From an uncultured Bacteroidales bacterium (GTDB lineage Bacteria > Bacteroidota > Bacteroidia > Bacteroidales > Muribaculaceae), in the NCBI GenBank assembly GCA_945829225.1, contig CALZTY010000001.1, forward strand, positions 62,001 to 126,000: 64,000 nucleotides of DNA, in the 5' to 3' direction. Below the pieces are notes generated by a model. It worked only from the letters and a program-made list of their open reading frames with translations. It was not told the origin of the DNA and did not search any database. The translations under genes were made by a program, and so were the position numbers. Below are positions 10,339 to 20,300 of the stretch, piece after piece (the first letter of the stretch is position 1; every line of letters starts with the position of its first letter).

Positions 10339-11868
10339 ATGAATTATATTAAATCATATGCTTTCGCTTTGATGGCTGCCATTACTCTCGGCGCCACTGC
10401 CTGCAGCGATGACGCACCGGTGCTTACCGACCGTAATCTCCCCGGTACCACCAATTACTACGCCTTTGCCGACGAACAGAAAGCCGATTTATACTACAAA
10501 CCTTATGTGGGGTGTGTAGGCGACCCCATGCCTTTCTACGACCCGGTAGAACAAAACTTCAAGGTGATGTACCTCCAGGATTTTCGTCCCAATCCCGCGT
10601 ACACCTACCACCCCATCTGGTGTGTCGAGACTGAAGATTGCTCATCCTATACTTCCATGGGCGAGTTAATCTCTTGTGGCTCGGAAAAGGAATTGGATGC
10701 CGCTCTCGGCACCGGCTCAACCATCTATCACGAGGGCGTTTACTACACCTTCTACACTGCCCACTCGCCGTCTCCCTCGATTACTTCCGGTATTAACGAG
10801 GCTGTTATGCTCGCTACTTCGACCGACTTTGAGACATGGACCAAGGACCGCTCGGTGATTATCTCCGCCGGCGACGAGTATAGCAATGTCGACTTCCGCG
10901 ACCCCTTTGTGTTCCGTGGCGAGGATAACCTCTTCCATATGTTGGTGTCGACCAAGCGCGACGGCAAGGGCGTGCTCGCCGAGTACACCTCAACCGACTT
11001 GCGTCATTGGACCTCGGCAGGCGTATTCATGACCATGATGTGGGACCGCTTCTACGAGTGCGCCGACCTGTTTCAAATGGGCGAATGGTGGTATCTCGTT
11101 TACTCGGAGCAGCACGACGCTATCCGTCGCGTGCAATACTTCAAGGGTCGCACCATCGATGAGCTCAAGGCTTGTACCGCCAACGATGCCGGTATTTGGC
11201 CCGACGCTCACGAGGGCTTCCTCAATGGTCGTGGCTTCTATGCCGGCAAAACAGCCTCTAATGGCGTTGACCGCTACATCTGGGGCTGGTGTGCCACCAA
11301 AGCAGGCAACTCCACTACCGGCAACCTCGATTGGGGCGGCGCTCTCGTAGCTCACAAACTCTGTCAAAATGCCGATGGCACTCTCTATACCACCGAGGTC
11401 CCCGCTATCGCCAACTACTTCGGCGCCGGCTCCGCTATTGCCGATGTGACCCTCTCGGGCGACGATTTCCACCTATTCCCCCGTCTCAAGACTCGCAACC
11501 GTATCGCTTTCACGGTAACCGCCTCCTCGGCTAACGACCGATTTGGCATCTCCCTGGCTCGTGGCTCCGACTCTGAGGTATACTACACCTTGATGGTCAA
11601 CCCCGAGAGCGAGACAATCCGCAAGGTTAATCTCGAAGAAGAGGGTGGCGACGGCTTCATCGGCAACAACGACTCGTATGTATTCCCGACGCCCGCCGAC
11701 AATGTCTACAATGTGGTTATTGTCACTGACAATTCGGTCGTTTCTCTCTATATCAACGATGTCCTCACCTACACCAATCGCATCTACAATGTCGCCAAAA
11801 ATTGCTGGTCGATCAACTCCTACGGTGCCGACATCACAGTTTCTAATATAAATGTTTCTTCAAAATAA
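10339..11868 (+). CDS. Atypical GH32-like (clan GH-J) glycoside hydrolase lipoprotein
   Basis: Lipobox TLGATACSDD; VGDPMPFYDP replaces WMNDPNG, with FRDPFVF (RDP) and YECADLF (EC) in the expected order. Confidence 0.75.
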   Translation: MNYIKSYAFALMAAITLGATACSDDAPVLTDRNLPGTTNYYAFADEQKADLYYKPYVGCVGDPMPFYDPVEQNFKVMYLQDFRPNPAYTYHPIWCVETEDCSSYTSMGELISCGSEKELDAALGTGSTIYHEGVYYTFYTAHSPSPSITSGINEAVMLATSTDFETWTKDRSVIISAGDEYSNVDFRDPFVFRGEDNLFHMLVSTKRDGKGVLAEYTSTDLRHWTSAGVFMTMMWDRFYECADLFQMGEWWYLVYSEQHDAIRRVQYFKGRTIDELKACTANDAGIWPDAHEGFLNGRGFYAGKTASNGVDRYIWGWCATKAGNSTTGNLDWGGALVAHKLCQNADGTLYTTEVPAIANYFGAGSAIADVTLSGDDFHLFPRLKTRNRIAFTVTASSANDRFGISLARGSDSEVYYTLMVNPESETIRKVNLEEEGGDGFIGNNDSYVFPTPADNVYNVVIVTDNSVVSLYINDVLTYTNRIYNVAKNCWSINSYGADITVSNINVSSK

Positions 11869-11882
11869 ATAATGAATTACTA

Positions 11883-11918
11883 TATCGGTTGTCGCCACAC
11901 CAACGGCGACGACCGATA
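11883..11918 (+). repeat. Intra-operon inverted repeat (14-bp stem with one wobble, 8-nt loop)
   Basis: TATCGGTTGTCGCC-ACACCAAC-GGCGACGACCGATA between GH32-like gene and downstream paralogs; no U tract after it. Confidence 0.75.
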
Positions 11919-11943
11919 CTAACAAGCCAAAATTCTTACCATA

Positions 11944-12948
11944 ATGAAAAAATTTTTACTATCAACACTTGCAGCAATTGCTGTATCTACTGCGGCTTAT
12001 GCCTATGACGGCGCAGCCGGTGACCTCGTTAAGCAAATTTTTAAGGCTGACATCGAAACCCCGGCATTTCAAATCAAGGATTGGAATCACGTGGATTATG
12101 GTGCCGAATACTTTGCTGATGCTTCGGTAGGCAATTACATCTATATCAAGATTGTGAACGCCAAGTTGAAAAAGGATGATAAAACTGAGTTCTTCAACTC
12201 CATTGAAATCAAATCAAGTGATCAACGATTGCCCGGCTCTCTATACTGCAAACTCGATGCCGAGACATATCACTATCGTGCTTATATCACTGTGGATATG
12301 CTCGATAAGTTGCAAGCCGGCGGTCTTCAAATCTTCGGTAACGATTTCTATGTTGAGGAAGTGTCTATCTACAACGATGGTTTCGTAATGCCTGCCGGCG
12401 CTATCTGGGGCGGCTTCTTCTGGGTAGGTAAAGGCGAGTGGAAGACTCTTGAACTTTTTGAACAGGCGTTTGATACTTATGCCGGTCAACGCTACCTTGA
12501 GGTTAAGTTGCAAGAGCCTGAAAACGAACTCTATACGCTCAACGTGCGCACCACCTGGAATCCTGATGGAATATGGGCTGAAAGTGGTGTAGTCGGACAA
12601 GTGGAGCGTCACACGACTTTCTCTACTATTGATTTGCATAATCAAGGTATCACAGCAGCCAATATCACCGAGAAACTCAATAGCGACCGTCTGATGATCC
12701 AATCTTACCCCGGTACCAAAGACGGTGCAGCATATGATCCCGGAAAAGACAATGGTTACAACGGCTACAATATCACTGCAGTCGTGCTTGTCAATCAGGC
12801 ATCGGGCGTTGAGGACCTTGTTGTTGCCGACGAGGATGCTCCCATCGAGTACTTCAACATCCAAGGTCAGCGTGTCAACGGCGACCTCACCCCCGGCTTG
12901 TATATCCGCCGCCAGGGTAATTCAGTTTCAAAAATTATGATTAAATAA
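11944..12948 (+). CDS. Secreted protein of unknown function, paralog 1, with C-terminal sorting-like tail
   Basis: Signal peptide; clear homology to next ORF; tail PIEYFNIQGQRVNGDLTPGLYIRRQGNSVSKIMIK. Confidence 0.8.
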   Translation: MKKFLLSTLAAIAVSTAAYAYDGAAGDLVKQIFKADIETPAFQIKDWNHVDYGAEYFADASVGNYIYIKIVNAKLKKDDKTEFFNSIEIKSSDQRLPGSLYCKLDAETYHYRAYITVDMLDKLQAGGLQIFGNDFYVEEVSIYNDGFVMPAGAIWGGFFWVGKGEWKTLELFEQAFDTYAGQRYLEVKLQEPENELYTLNVRTTWNPDGIWAESGVVGQVERHTTFSTIDLHNQGITAANITEKLNSDRLMIQSYPGTKDGAAYDPGKDNGYNGYNITAVVLVNQASGVEDLVVADEDAPIEYFNIQGQRVNGDLTPGLYIRRQGNSVSKIMIK

Positions 12949-12964
12949 CATAAATATTACGACA

Positions 12965-13876
12965 ATGAAAAAAATATTAACATCTCTTGTCGCAGTTTTC
13001 GCTATGACTGCAACTGCCTCTGCTCAAGAGACTTTAGTAAAGACCATCTTTACCACCGAGGAGCCTGTGGCTGTTTCCTGGGAAACACCGCTCTACTTCG
13101 AAGCCTCTAATTTCGAGGATGTCGCTGTGGGCTACTTCATCCAACTCGACTTGGTCAATACCACCGACGTTATTGAGATTAAGTCTGACGGGCAGAAACT
13201 CCCCGGCTCGCGCTTCTGCTGGTTGGGTGACAATGAGTCATACACCTATCGTGCATACATCACCAAGGACATGCTTGCTGCCCTTCAAGTCACCGGTCTC
13301 GAGATTATCGGTGCCAACTTCAAGGTCGCCGGTGCTTCAATCCACAACGACGGCTTCGTGATGCCCGACGGTGCTATCTGGGGCGGATATTTCTGGGTTG
13401 AGAATTGGAATACCCTCGAGCTCTTTAAGGAGGCTTTCAATAACTACGACGGTCAGCGCTATCTTGACGTTTATCTGTCGGCTGACAATGGCGATAACAC
13501 CAACTATGTCCTCAATGTGCGCACCACCTGGGGCGACGACGGCATTTGGGCACAAAGTGGTGACGGTCAAGTGGAGCGCACCACCACTGTCGCTACAATC
13601 GACCTCCAAGCGATTGGTATTACCTCAGAGAATATTGCCGAGCGTCTCAACTCCGACCGCTTGATGATTCAAGGCAATCCCGAGGGTGGCAACCCCTTCA
13701 ATTTCACTGCCGTGGCTCTGCGTCACGACCCCTCGGGTATCACCGATATCACTGCTGATGAGGATGCTCCCGTTGAGTTCTTTAACTTGCAAGGTGTGCG
13801 TGTCAGCGGCGACTTGACCCCCGGATTGTATATCCGTCGTCAAGGCTCTGTCGCTACCAAAATCGCTGTGAAATAA
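12965..13876 (+). CDS. Secreted protein of unknown function, paralog 2, with C-terminal sorting-like tail
   Basis: Shares NDGFVMP.GAIWGG.FWV, LNVRTTW..DGIWA.SG..GQVER and tail PVEFFNLQGVRVSGDLTPGLYIRRQG with the upstream ORF. Confidence 0.8.
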   Translation: MKKILTSLVAVFAMTATASAQETLVKTIFTTEEPVAVSWETPLYFEASNFEDVAVGYFIQLDLVNTTDVIEIKSDGQKLPGSRFCWLGDNESYTYRAYITKDMLAALQVTGLEIIGANFKVAGASIHNDGFVMPDGAIWGGYFWVENWNTLELFKEAFNNYDGQRYLDVYLSADNGDNTNYVLNVRTTWGDDGIWAQSGDGQVERTTTVATIDLQAIGITSENIAERLNSDRLMIQGNPEGGNPFNFTAVALRHDPSGITDITADEDAPVEFFNLQGVRVSGDLTPGLYIRRQGSVATKIAVK

Positions 13877-13900
13877 TATATTAACTACCACACATACCAC

Positions 13901-13931
13901 AGCGGGCGCGGCTTCCACAGCCACGCCCGCT
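13901..13931. terminator. Probable bidirectional terminator between convergent paralog 2 and hipA
   Basis: AGCGGGCGCGGCT-TCCAC-AGCCACGCCCGCT followed by TATTTATTT on +; 13-bp stem. Confidence 0.75.
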
Positions 13932-15058
13932 TATTTATTTGATATCGGGTTAACTAACAGGTCATCGCAACATGAGTATACTTGCTCAATGAGTTGTCGG
14001 CAACGTTTTTCACTAATGCGTATTTTTGTCCCTACGGCGATGAAATCATTCATGGTAGGGTAACCGGTAGCATTGACCGATGTGGCGTGTTGCCCATTGT
14101 ATCCCTCTGTGCACAGGGTCAGGTCATAGGCAGGAGCCAAATGCCATTTATACTTGCCGTTGTCACTCTCGCTTACTAAGAAACTGAAATTCTTGCAGTG
14201 GTCATCCTTGTTATCTGTGAGGTAATTAAAGACCATTCGCCGATACATTTCTTCTACATACTCGGGGCTTTGGGTGAGGAAGCCGGTTAATGCAAGAAGG
14301 TTCCTATAGTCAAGAGTTGGGTTTGACAATGATATGCGTAGAAGCCCACCCGCAGTTGCCGTGTGTATGCGTTCACCCGATAGTGATAGGTCAAATCGTC
14401 GAGTGGCGAAGTATTTGCCATTGACCAACTTGAAGTCAGGAACGTTGATACCACATTGACGAGCTACTTCATTGTAGTGATATTCTTGTAATCCCATATC
14501 CACCGGGTCGTATGTGTGACGGAACTTTACGAGCCAATGCCCGGTGGCATCATTAAATATGGCTTTGGGTCGGCACCCACCACTATTGCCGCTATTGTAG
14601 AGAAGTAGCCCGGCATCAGTGTCCTGTTGCTCACCGAGGACTTCCAGAGCTTTGGCTTGTAACAAGTCAAAGTCTGAGATTGCCGGTTCTTGCTTGATTG
14701 CGGTCTCCGGCTCATATGTTAGTGCTCCCATACCATTGCATCCCACGATACTAAGACGCTCAATGACAGATAATTTGCTATCATCAATTCCTTGCCGAAG
14801 AAGCGCTTTGTGCAATAGGTATCGCCCATATCCGTCGGGAAGACTGTCTTCAAAAATGCCAAAGTTGCCATAAAATGGGGATATGGGTGCAACAAAGGTT
14901 CCTTGCTGAAGTGGCAGTTCCAAGGGCGAGATGCTGAAGCCTTCTGCTATCCACCCGGGGGCATACTCAAACGTTGTACATTTACCATCGATGGTGGTGG
15001 CAATTGTTCCTACAACCTTGTCATGATATTTTACTGTTAATCGGTCAATCTTGGTCAT
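13931..15058 (-). CDS. hipA: HipA-family serine/threonine kinase toxin
   Basis: FNYLTDNKDDHCKNFSFL catalytic region and WHLAPAYDL; internal ATG at 15058 (MTKIDRLTV) gives a 14-nt overlap with hipB. Confidence 0.85.
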   Translation of the reverse strand: MTKIDRLTVKYHDKVVGTIATTIDGKCTTFEYAPGWIAEGFSISPLELPLQQGTFVAPISPFYGNFGIFEDSLPDGYGRYLLHKALLRQGIDDSKLSVIERLSIVGCNGMGALTYEPETAIKQEPAISDFDLLQAKALEVLGEQQDTDAGLLLYNSGNSGGCRPKAIFNDATGHWLVKFRHTYDPVDMGLQEYHYNEVARQCGINVPDFKLVNGKYFATRRFDLSLSGERIHTATAGGLLRISLSNPTLDYRNLLALTGFLTQSPEYVEEMYRRMVFNYLTDNKDDHCKNFSFLVSESDNGKYKWHLAPAYDLTLCTEGYNGQHATSVNATGYPTMNDFIAVGTKIRISEKRCRQLIEQVYSCCDDLLVNPISNK

Positions 15059-15386
15059 GGCGGTGGGCGCGTTTCTTGCCGGCATTGCGGCGTATTTGGG
15101 TTAATTCTTCTATTGTCGAGTATTTGGGAGTGGCAAAGATGCTCTTAACCTCGGCGTTGTAGCCTAGGGTGATGGCTATAGCGATGAGATTTTTGAGTGA
15201 GATGAGCCCTTTTTGCTCAAATCGCACGATGTTGCTCACTGCCACGGCTGACTTTGATGCTATTTGCTCGCGAGTGAGTCCTTTCTCAATGCGACGACGA
15301 CGAAAGTCGGCTGCGATAACCTTGGCTATCTCATCGGGATTGTTGTTGAGGACATAGTCGTCAAGAAATGATAATATATCATTCAT
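15045..15386 (-). CDS. hipB: XRE-family HTH antitoxin (HipB-like)
   Basis: HTH region IRRIEKGLTREQIASKSAVAVSNIVRFEQKG-type; upstream of and overlapping hipA. Confidence 0.8.
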   Translation of the reverse strand: MNDILSFLDDYVLNNNPDEIAKVIAADFRRRRIEKGLTREQIASKSAVAVSNIVRFEQKGLISLKNLIAIAITLGYNAEVKSIFATPKYSTIEELTQIRRNAGKKRAHRHDQD

Positions 15387-15429
15387 AAACCTTCAAAAGC
15401 GTAATTTATAGACAAAATCTTATCACTTG

Positions 15430-15460
15430 CAAAGGTACGCATTTTTCTTTGGAATGCAAA
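15430..15460 (-). promoter_or_regulatory. Bacteroidetes-type promoter of hipBA (TTTG-N19-TACCTTTG)
   Basis: Reverse complement reads TTTG CATTCCAAAGAAAAATGCG TACCTTTG, matching consensus TTTG-N19-TAnnTTTG. Confidence 0.75.
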
Positions 15461-15473
15461 ATGCATTAAAAAG

Positions 15474-15506
15474 ACGAGGAGGCGCGCTGTGGGCACGTCT
15501 CCTCGT
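15474..15506 (-). terminator. Rho-independent-like terminator downstream of the OmpA/TPR lipoprotein gene
   Basis: ACGAGGAG...CTCCTCGT stem; minus strand continues into TCTTTTTAATG. Confidence 0.7.
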
Positions 15507-15526
15507 GTGTTATGGGGTAGGGTTGA

Positions 15527-17218
15527 TTACTTGCTGAGAGCGCGAGTGAGGTTGAAGCCATCAAACTCTGCGTCAACGCGGGCGGCATTGGCGAGAGAGG
15601 GATCGATGCGGATAGCCTGGCGGAGGTTGGTGTTGAGCATTTGCTCGTTGCCGGTGCGAGCGCCGAGGACCGCCATCAGGTAGTAGGTGGTGGCGTTGGG
15701 TTCGCTGATGCTGGCGAGGGTCTGCTTAGCCTTGGTGTAGTCCTTGTTGAGGATTTGAGCCAGGGCGGCGTTGTTGCTCTTGCTGTTGCCGAAGGCGCGG
15801 AGGGCGGCGGCGTTGTCACCGGTCTTGAGGTAGTAAACGCCGAGAGCTTCGTTGAGCTCGGTGGTGCCGGCTGCGGAGCCGAAGAGTTGGTGAGCGCGTT
15901 GGTAGTTGCCTTTGTTAAGCTCGATGAGACCGAGGTTCATAGCGGGCTCGGTAGCGTTGCGGTCGAGCGAAGCGGCTTTCTTGAACGATGCCTCGGCAGC
16001 GTTGTAGTTGCCGGCGATGTACTGAGTTTGACCCAAGTTGTTCCAACCGCGGTAGTCCGAGGGATAAGCCTTGGTTGCAGCCTCGTAGATGCGGGCGCGC
16101 TGAGCGTTGTCGTCGGTGAGGGTAGCAGCAAAGAGGAGTTCCTCGATGGTGAGCGACGAGGGGTCGTTGAGAGCGGCTTCCATCAGCTCGGTGTCGGTCT
16201 TGCCTACGACGCTGATGGTGGCGGTGATGCGCGAGTAGCGGAGTTGGGGGAGGATTTCCTCGGCGAGTTGCTCGAAGACGTTGGAGAGGTTGCGGATTTC
16301 GCGTTCACGCTCTTCGGGGTCTTTGTACATGGACAGAACGCTGAGGATGAGGTCCTTATCCTGGATATCGCTCTGAGCGACGAGGCGCTGGAAGCCTTCC
16401 CAGTCCTCGGCGGTGAATTGAGCGGTGAGCTCGCCAAACTCGGTGATGTGCTGCTGTGCGAGGTGTTCACGCAGGTAGTCGGAGGTGTTGGCTTCGCGTT
16501 GTTGAGCGAGGCGAGTGTTGAGGTCGAGGGCACCTTCGGGCGAAGCATACGACTGGATGTTGAGCTCGGTGATCGAGCGGGTGGAGTCGTTAGCGGCGGC
16601 GAGGATTTCGCGGCGCAACTCATTCATGGCGTTGCTGTTGAGCTCGGTCGAGCGGATGTTGGCTTGGTTGACCAAGAAGCGGATGTCGGCTGCATACTGA
16701 GTGTCGATTTGGCGCTGGAAGGCGTCGACAGCCTGAGCAGGCTTCACGGTGGTGGCAGTTGCGAGGGCTGCGGTGGCAACCACGCCGGTGCCCACTTTGA
16801 CGCGAGGCAACACATATTGGCTCTTGCCCTGGGTCACGAGGAAGTCGAGCTCGAGTTCGCTCTTTGCCATATCGGGTTGCCAAGCGAATTGCACGGGGAT
16901 AGTGGCATTGCCACCGTACTCAAAGGATATGATGGGGTTGTTGCCACGCACCTTCTCGCCTTGGAACGAGTAGGGGGTAGAGGAGACTTCGGTGCCGTTA
17001 AACACTAATACCGGGGTGACAGTGACGGTAACATCGCGCAGGAAAAATTCGGCGGGGATGCGTGCGCTGACGCGTCCGGGGACCTTCTCACCAACCAGTT
17101 CCAGAGGGTTGGGGTTGGTGGTGAAATACTCTGCGCTGAATTGCCCGAGTTTCTTGCCGCAGGACGACAAGGCGAGGGCTGCTCCGAGGGCTACAATGTA
17201 GCATACTTTGCGAGTCAT
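15527..17218 (-). CDS. Lipoprotein with OmpA-like region and C-terminal TPR repeats
   Basis: Lipobox LALSSCGKK; LNIQSYASPEGALDLNTRLAQQREANTSDYL (OmpA-type); TPR motifs (GWNNLGQTQYIAGNYNAAEASFKKA). Confidence 0.75.
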   Translation of the reverse strand: MTRKVCYIVALGAALALSSCGKKLGQFSAEYFTTNPNPLELVGEKVPGRVSARIPAEFFLRDVTVTVTPVLVFNGTEVSSTPYSFQGEKVRGNNPIISFEYGGNATIPVQFAWQPDMAKSELELDFLVTQGKSQYVLPRVKVGTGVVATAALATATTVKPAQAVDAFQRQIDTQYAADIRFLVNQANIRSTELNSNAMNELRREILAAANDSTRSITELNIQSYASPEGALDLNTRLAQQREANTSDYLREHLAQQHITEFGELTAQFTAEDWEGFQRLVAQSDIQDKDLILSVLSMYKDPEEREREIRNLSNVFEQLAEEILPQLRYSRITATISVVGKTDTELMEAALNDPSSLTIEELLFAATLTDDNAQRARIYEAATKAYPSDYRGWNNLGQTQYIAGNYNAAEASFKKAASLDRNATEPAMNLGLIELNKGNYQRAHQLFGSAAGTTELNEALGVYYLKTGDNAAALRAFGNSKSNNAALAQILNKDYTKAKQTLASISEPNATTYYLMAVLGARTGNEQMLNTNLRQAIRIDPSLANAARVDAEFDGFNLTRALSK

Positions 17219-17334
17219 AGGCTTATTCTTATGGGTTGTTAGTAGTTCTATATATTATTAGTGTACAAAGGTAATCAAAAAAATCGTACCGCGCTATTTC
17301 TTTAAGAAAGTTTACCAAAAAAAGCACATAACAA

Positions 17335-17369
17335 CCAAAAAAAGCCTGCCGAGGTGAGTCGGCAGGCTT
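17335..17369 (-). terminator. Strong terminator of the LRR protein gene
   Basis: Perfect 11-bp stem AAGCCTGCCGA-GGTGAG-TCGGCAGGCTT with T-rich minus-strand tail. Confidence 0.85.
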
Positions 17370-17392
17370 GTATGTAGGGATTTTGTTAAGTC

Positions 17393-20300
17393 TTATTTAA
17401 CAATCTTGACAACTTGGTCACCGGCAGCGGTGCGAGCGTCAACGAGGTAGATACCGGCAGCGAGGTCGGCAGTGTCGAGGGTTTGACCGGCAGCGAGAGC
17501 GGCAACCTTCACGAGGGTGCCGGCAGCGTTGTAGATAGCAACGTTGGCGTCCTCAACAGCGGTGATGATGCCATCGGCAACAGCAACTGCTACGACCTTG
17601 GTCTCAACCACGGGAGCGGTAACGCCGACTTCGGGCTTGGTGGAGCCTTCGTAGTTCACGTTAACGATACCGTAACCTGTAACGTCGGGGATAACCATCT
17701 CGACAACGGGGTTCTCTTCGCCGAGTTTGATGCGCTTGATACCGCTGTGGTGGAGAGGATTGTTCTCGTCGTAGGCTTCAGCCCACCAGTAGCGACCGCT
17801 ATTCTGGGTGTTGTAGTCTTGACCTTCGTTGATGGCAGCCTCCTCGGGAGAAGGAGCGCGGTAGCACCAGTACATGTATTCGCCGGCTGCGTCGAAGCAG
17901 AGTTGTGAGATACCAACGTGCTCGTTGGTGGAATTGCCTTCGTACTTCACGGGCGAGCCGTCGATGAGTTGAGCCTCGAGAGCGGTGAAGAAGTCACCTG
18001 CCGAGGGAGTGGGGTTCTGCTCGAGGGCATCCATCTTGATGCGGTAGAGACCGCCCTTGATTTGGGTTGCCTCGGTACCGGCAGTTTCGATGTACATGTA
18101 GAGGTCGCCATTCTTGGCGTCGATGTTGAAGCAAGTAGCGATGAGACCTATGTCGGTGAGGTAAGCGTTGGCACCGGCAGCAGAGCCGACTTCATCTGAA
18201 GAGGAGCCGATGTTGCCTTCCTTGAACGAGAAGAGACCGTTGCCATTGTACTTCATACCAACCCAGTAGCGAGGCTCGGGATTGCCGGAGGCATCTTGGT
18301 CTTGAGTGATGGCGAAGCCGTTCTTGATACAGCCCCATGTCCAGATAGGACCGTAGAACGACATCCAGTTGTTCTCCATCCAAGAGGGATAATCCTGCGG
18401 GAGGGCGAGGGCGTCGGCGCTAATCTTGCGCACGCACACGTTGCGGTCGTTGACATAGAGGGTCGAGCCGTAGATGTAGAGACCGGTGGGGTCCTTGTAG
18501 GCATTGTTGCCGGTGTTGTCGAGTACGACAGCCTGGAAGAGGTTGTCGTCAACCTGTGAGATGTAGAAGAGCTTGCCGTCGCCTGTAACAGCCGATGCGG
18601 TGCCTTCGTACCAGAACTTGTTGCCGGCGCTGGCACCATAGATGCGGTTGCCGAATTCAACGAGTTGGAAGGTGTGTTGCATGTTGATGTCGTAGTCGTC
18701 GGTCTGACCGTCGGCGTATACGCAGTGGAGGTCGTTGTCGTCACCGGCGTAGTACATACCGGCGGGCATACCCATCTTGCTACCGCCGGCAGCGAGGTTG
18801 GCATCACCTACGATGTTGAGGAGACCCCAGCCGGTAGCAGCCTTGTAAGCCTCAACGCAGTCAACGGGCACGGTAACGGTGATTTCATCGCCTTCGATGA
18901 ACACGCCGTCAGCCATAGATGCGGGGTAGGTGGAAGCAACAGTGAGGTTCTTGATGCCCGAGCCGCGGAAGCAGTTGGTCTCGAGGATAACGAGGATGTT
19001 GCCGAGGTCGAGGCTCTCAACCTTGGGACAGTTGCCGAAAGCGTCCTGACGAACGATGGTAACCTTGGGCGAGAGGGTCACGTCGGTGAGGTTGGCGCAG
19101 TTGTAGCAGATGCCCATGGGGACTTCCTTGCAACCGATAACGGCGGTAGCGAGGTTGGGGCAGTCGGCAGCTACATAGCGACCAACGGTGCCGTCGATAT
19201 TGATGGCGGTGACACCTGAGCCACGGAGTGAGTAGTCGCCCCAAGTGGTGCACTCGGGAAGGCTGATGGTGGTGAGGTTGGTAGCGCCGTAGAATGCGTA
19301 GGGAGCGACTTCCTTGAAGTTGCCGGTAAACTCGGTGGCAGTAGCAGCGGGAGCATAAGCAACGACTACTTCGCCTGCCTTATCAGTGATGTAGGTGTTG
19401 TCGGCTGATGCGGCATATACAGTGTTCTCGGGGTCAACGACAAACTTAGCGATGCCCGAGCAACCCATGAATGCACCGGTGCCGATAGAGGTCACAGATG
19501 CGGGGATGGTGATGGATGTGATGCCTGCGTTGTTGGCAAATGCTTGCATACCGATGCTCTTGACAGCTTCGGGAAGAACAACGTCGCCTGCGAGTTGAGC
19601 ACCTGAGAAAGCCATGTCACCGATAGAGGTGAGGGTGGCGGGGAGGTTGATGTCGGCGAGGGCGGTGTTCTGGAAGGCGGTAGAGCCGATAGAAGTAACG
19701 GCTGAGCCTAAAGTAACCTTAACGAGGCTCTTGCAATTGGCAAAGAGGGAGCCCGATACGGATGTAATAGACTCGGGGAGGGTAACCTCAACCAAGCCGG
19801 TGCCGGCGAATACGTTGGTGCTGAGCGATGTGATGGCTGACTCGAAGGTCACCTTGTTGAGCAGAGCAGAGTTCTCAAAGAAGCTCTCGCTGATAGAGGT
19901 GACAGCGCCGCCGATCACTACTTCCTCGAGGGCGGTAGCGCTACGGAAGGGCTTGTTGTCATAAGCCGAGATAGCAGCTTCGTCCAAGGGACGGTTGAGG
20001 ACGAGTTTCTTGATAGAGGGCGAAGTGTTGTTGAACACGTCGCGAGCGAGTACCAGGGGAGTGGCGCTCTCCTCGATGGTGAGAGTCTCGAGGGCTGTAC
20101 AGCCGGCGAGAGCGGCGGCAGCAACCTTGGTTACTGAGCCGGGGATAGTCATCTCGGTGAGTTTTACACAGTCCTGGAATGTGTTGCCTTGGATTTGAGC
20201 AAGGTCACTGGGGAGTTTGACCCAAAGAAGTTCGGCACAGTTCTGGAATGAACCACGACCCAGTGCAACGCCGTCGGGAATAGTAATAGAGGTAATCAAA

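Noticed and set aside
11944-13876. Two paralogs as a mobile-element duplication
   Set aside because: No transposase, terminal repeats or target-site duplications were seen. Divergence suggests an old tandem duplication.
15641-17008. 455-aa plus-strand ORF opposite the OmpA/TPR lipoprotein
   Set aside because: Shadow ORF: sequence is Val/Gly/Glu/Leu-rich without domains, while the minus-strand gene has a lipobox, OmpA-like and TPR motifs. Long antisense frames arise from the strong GC3 codon bias here.
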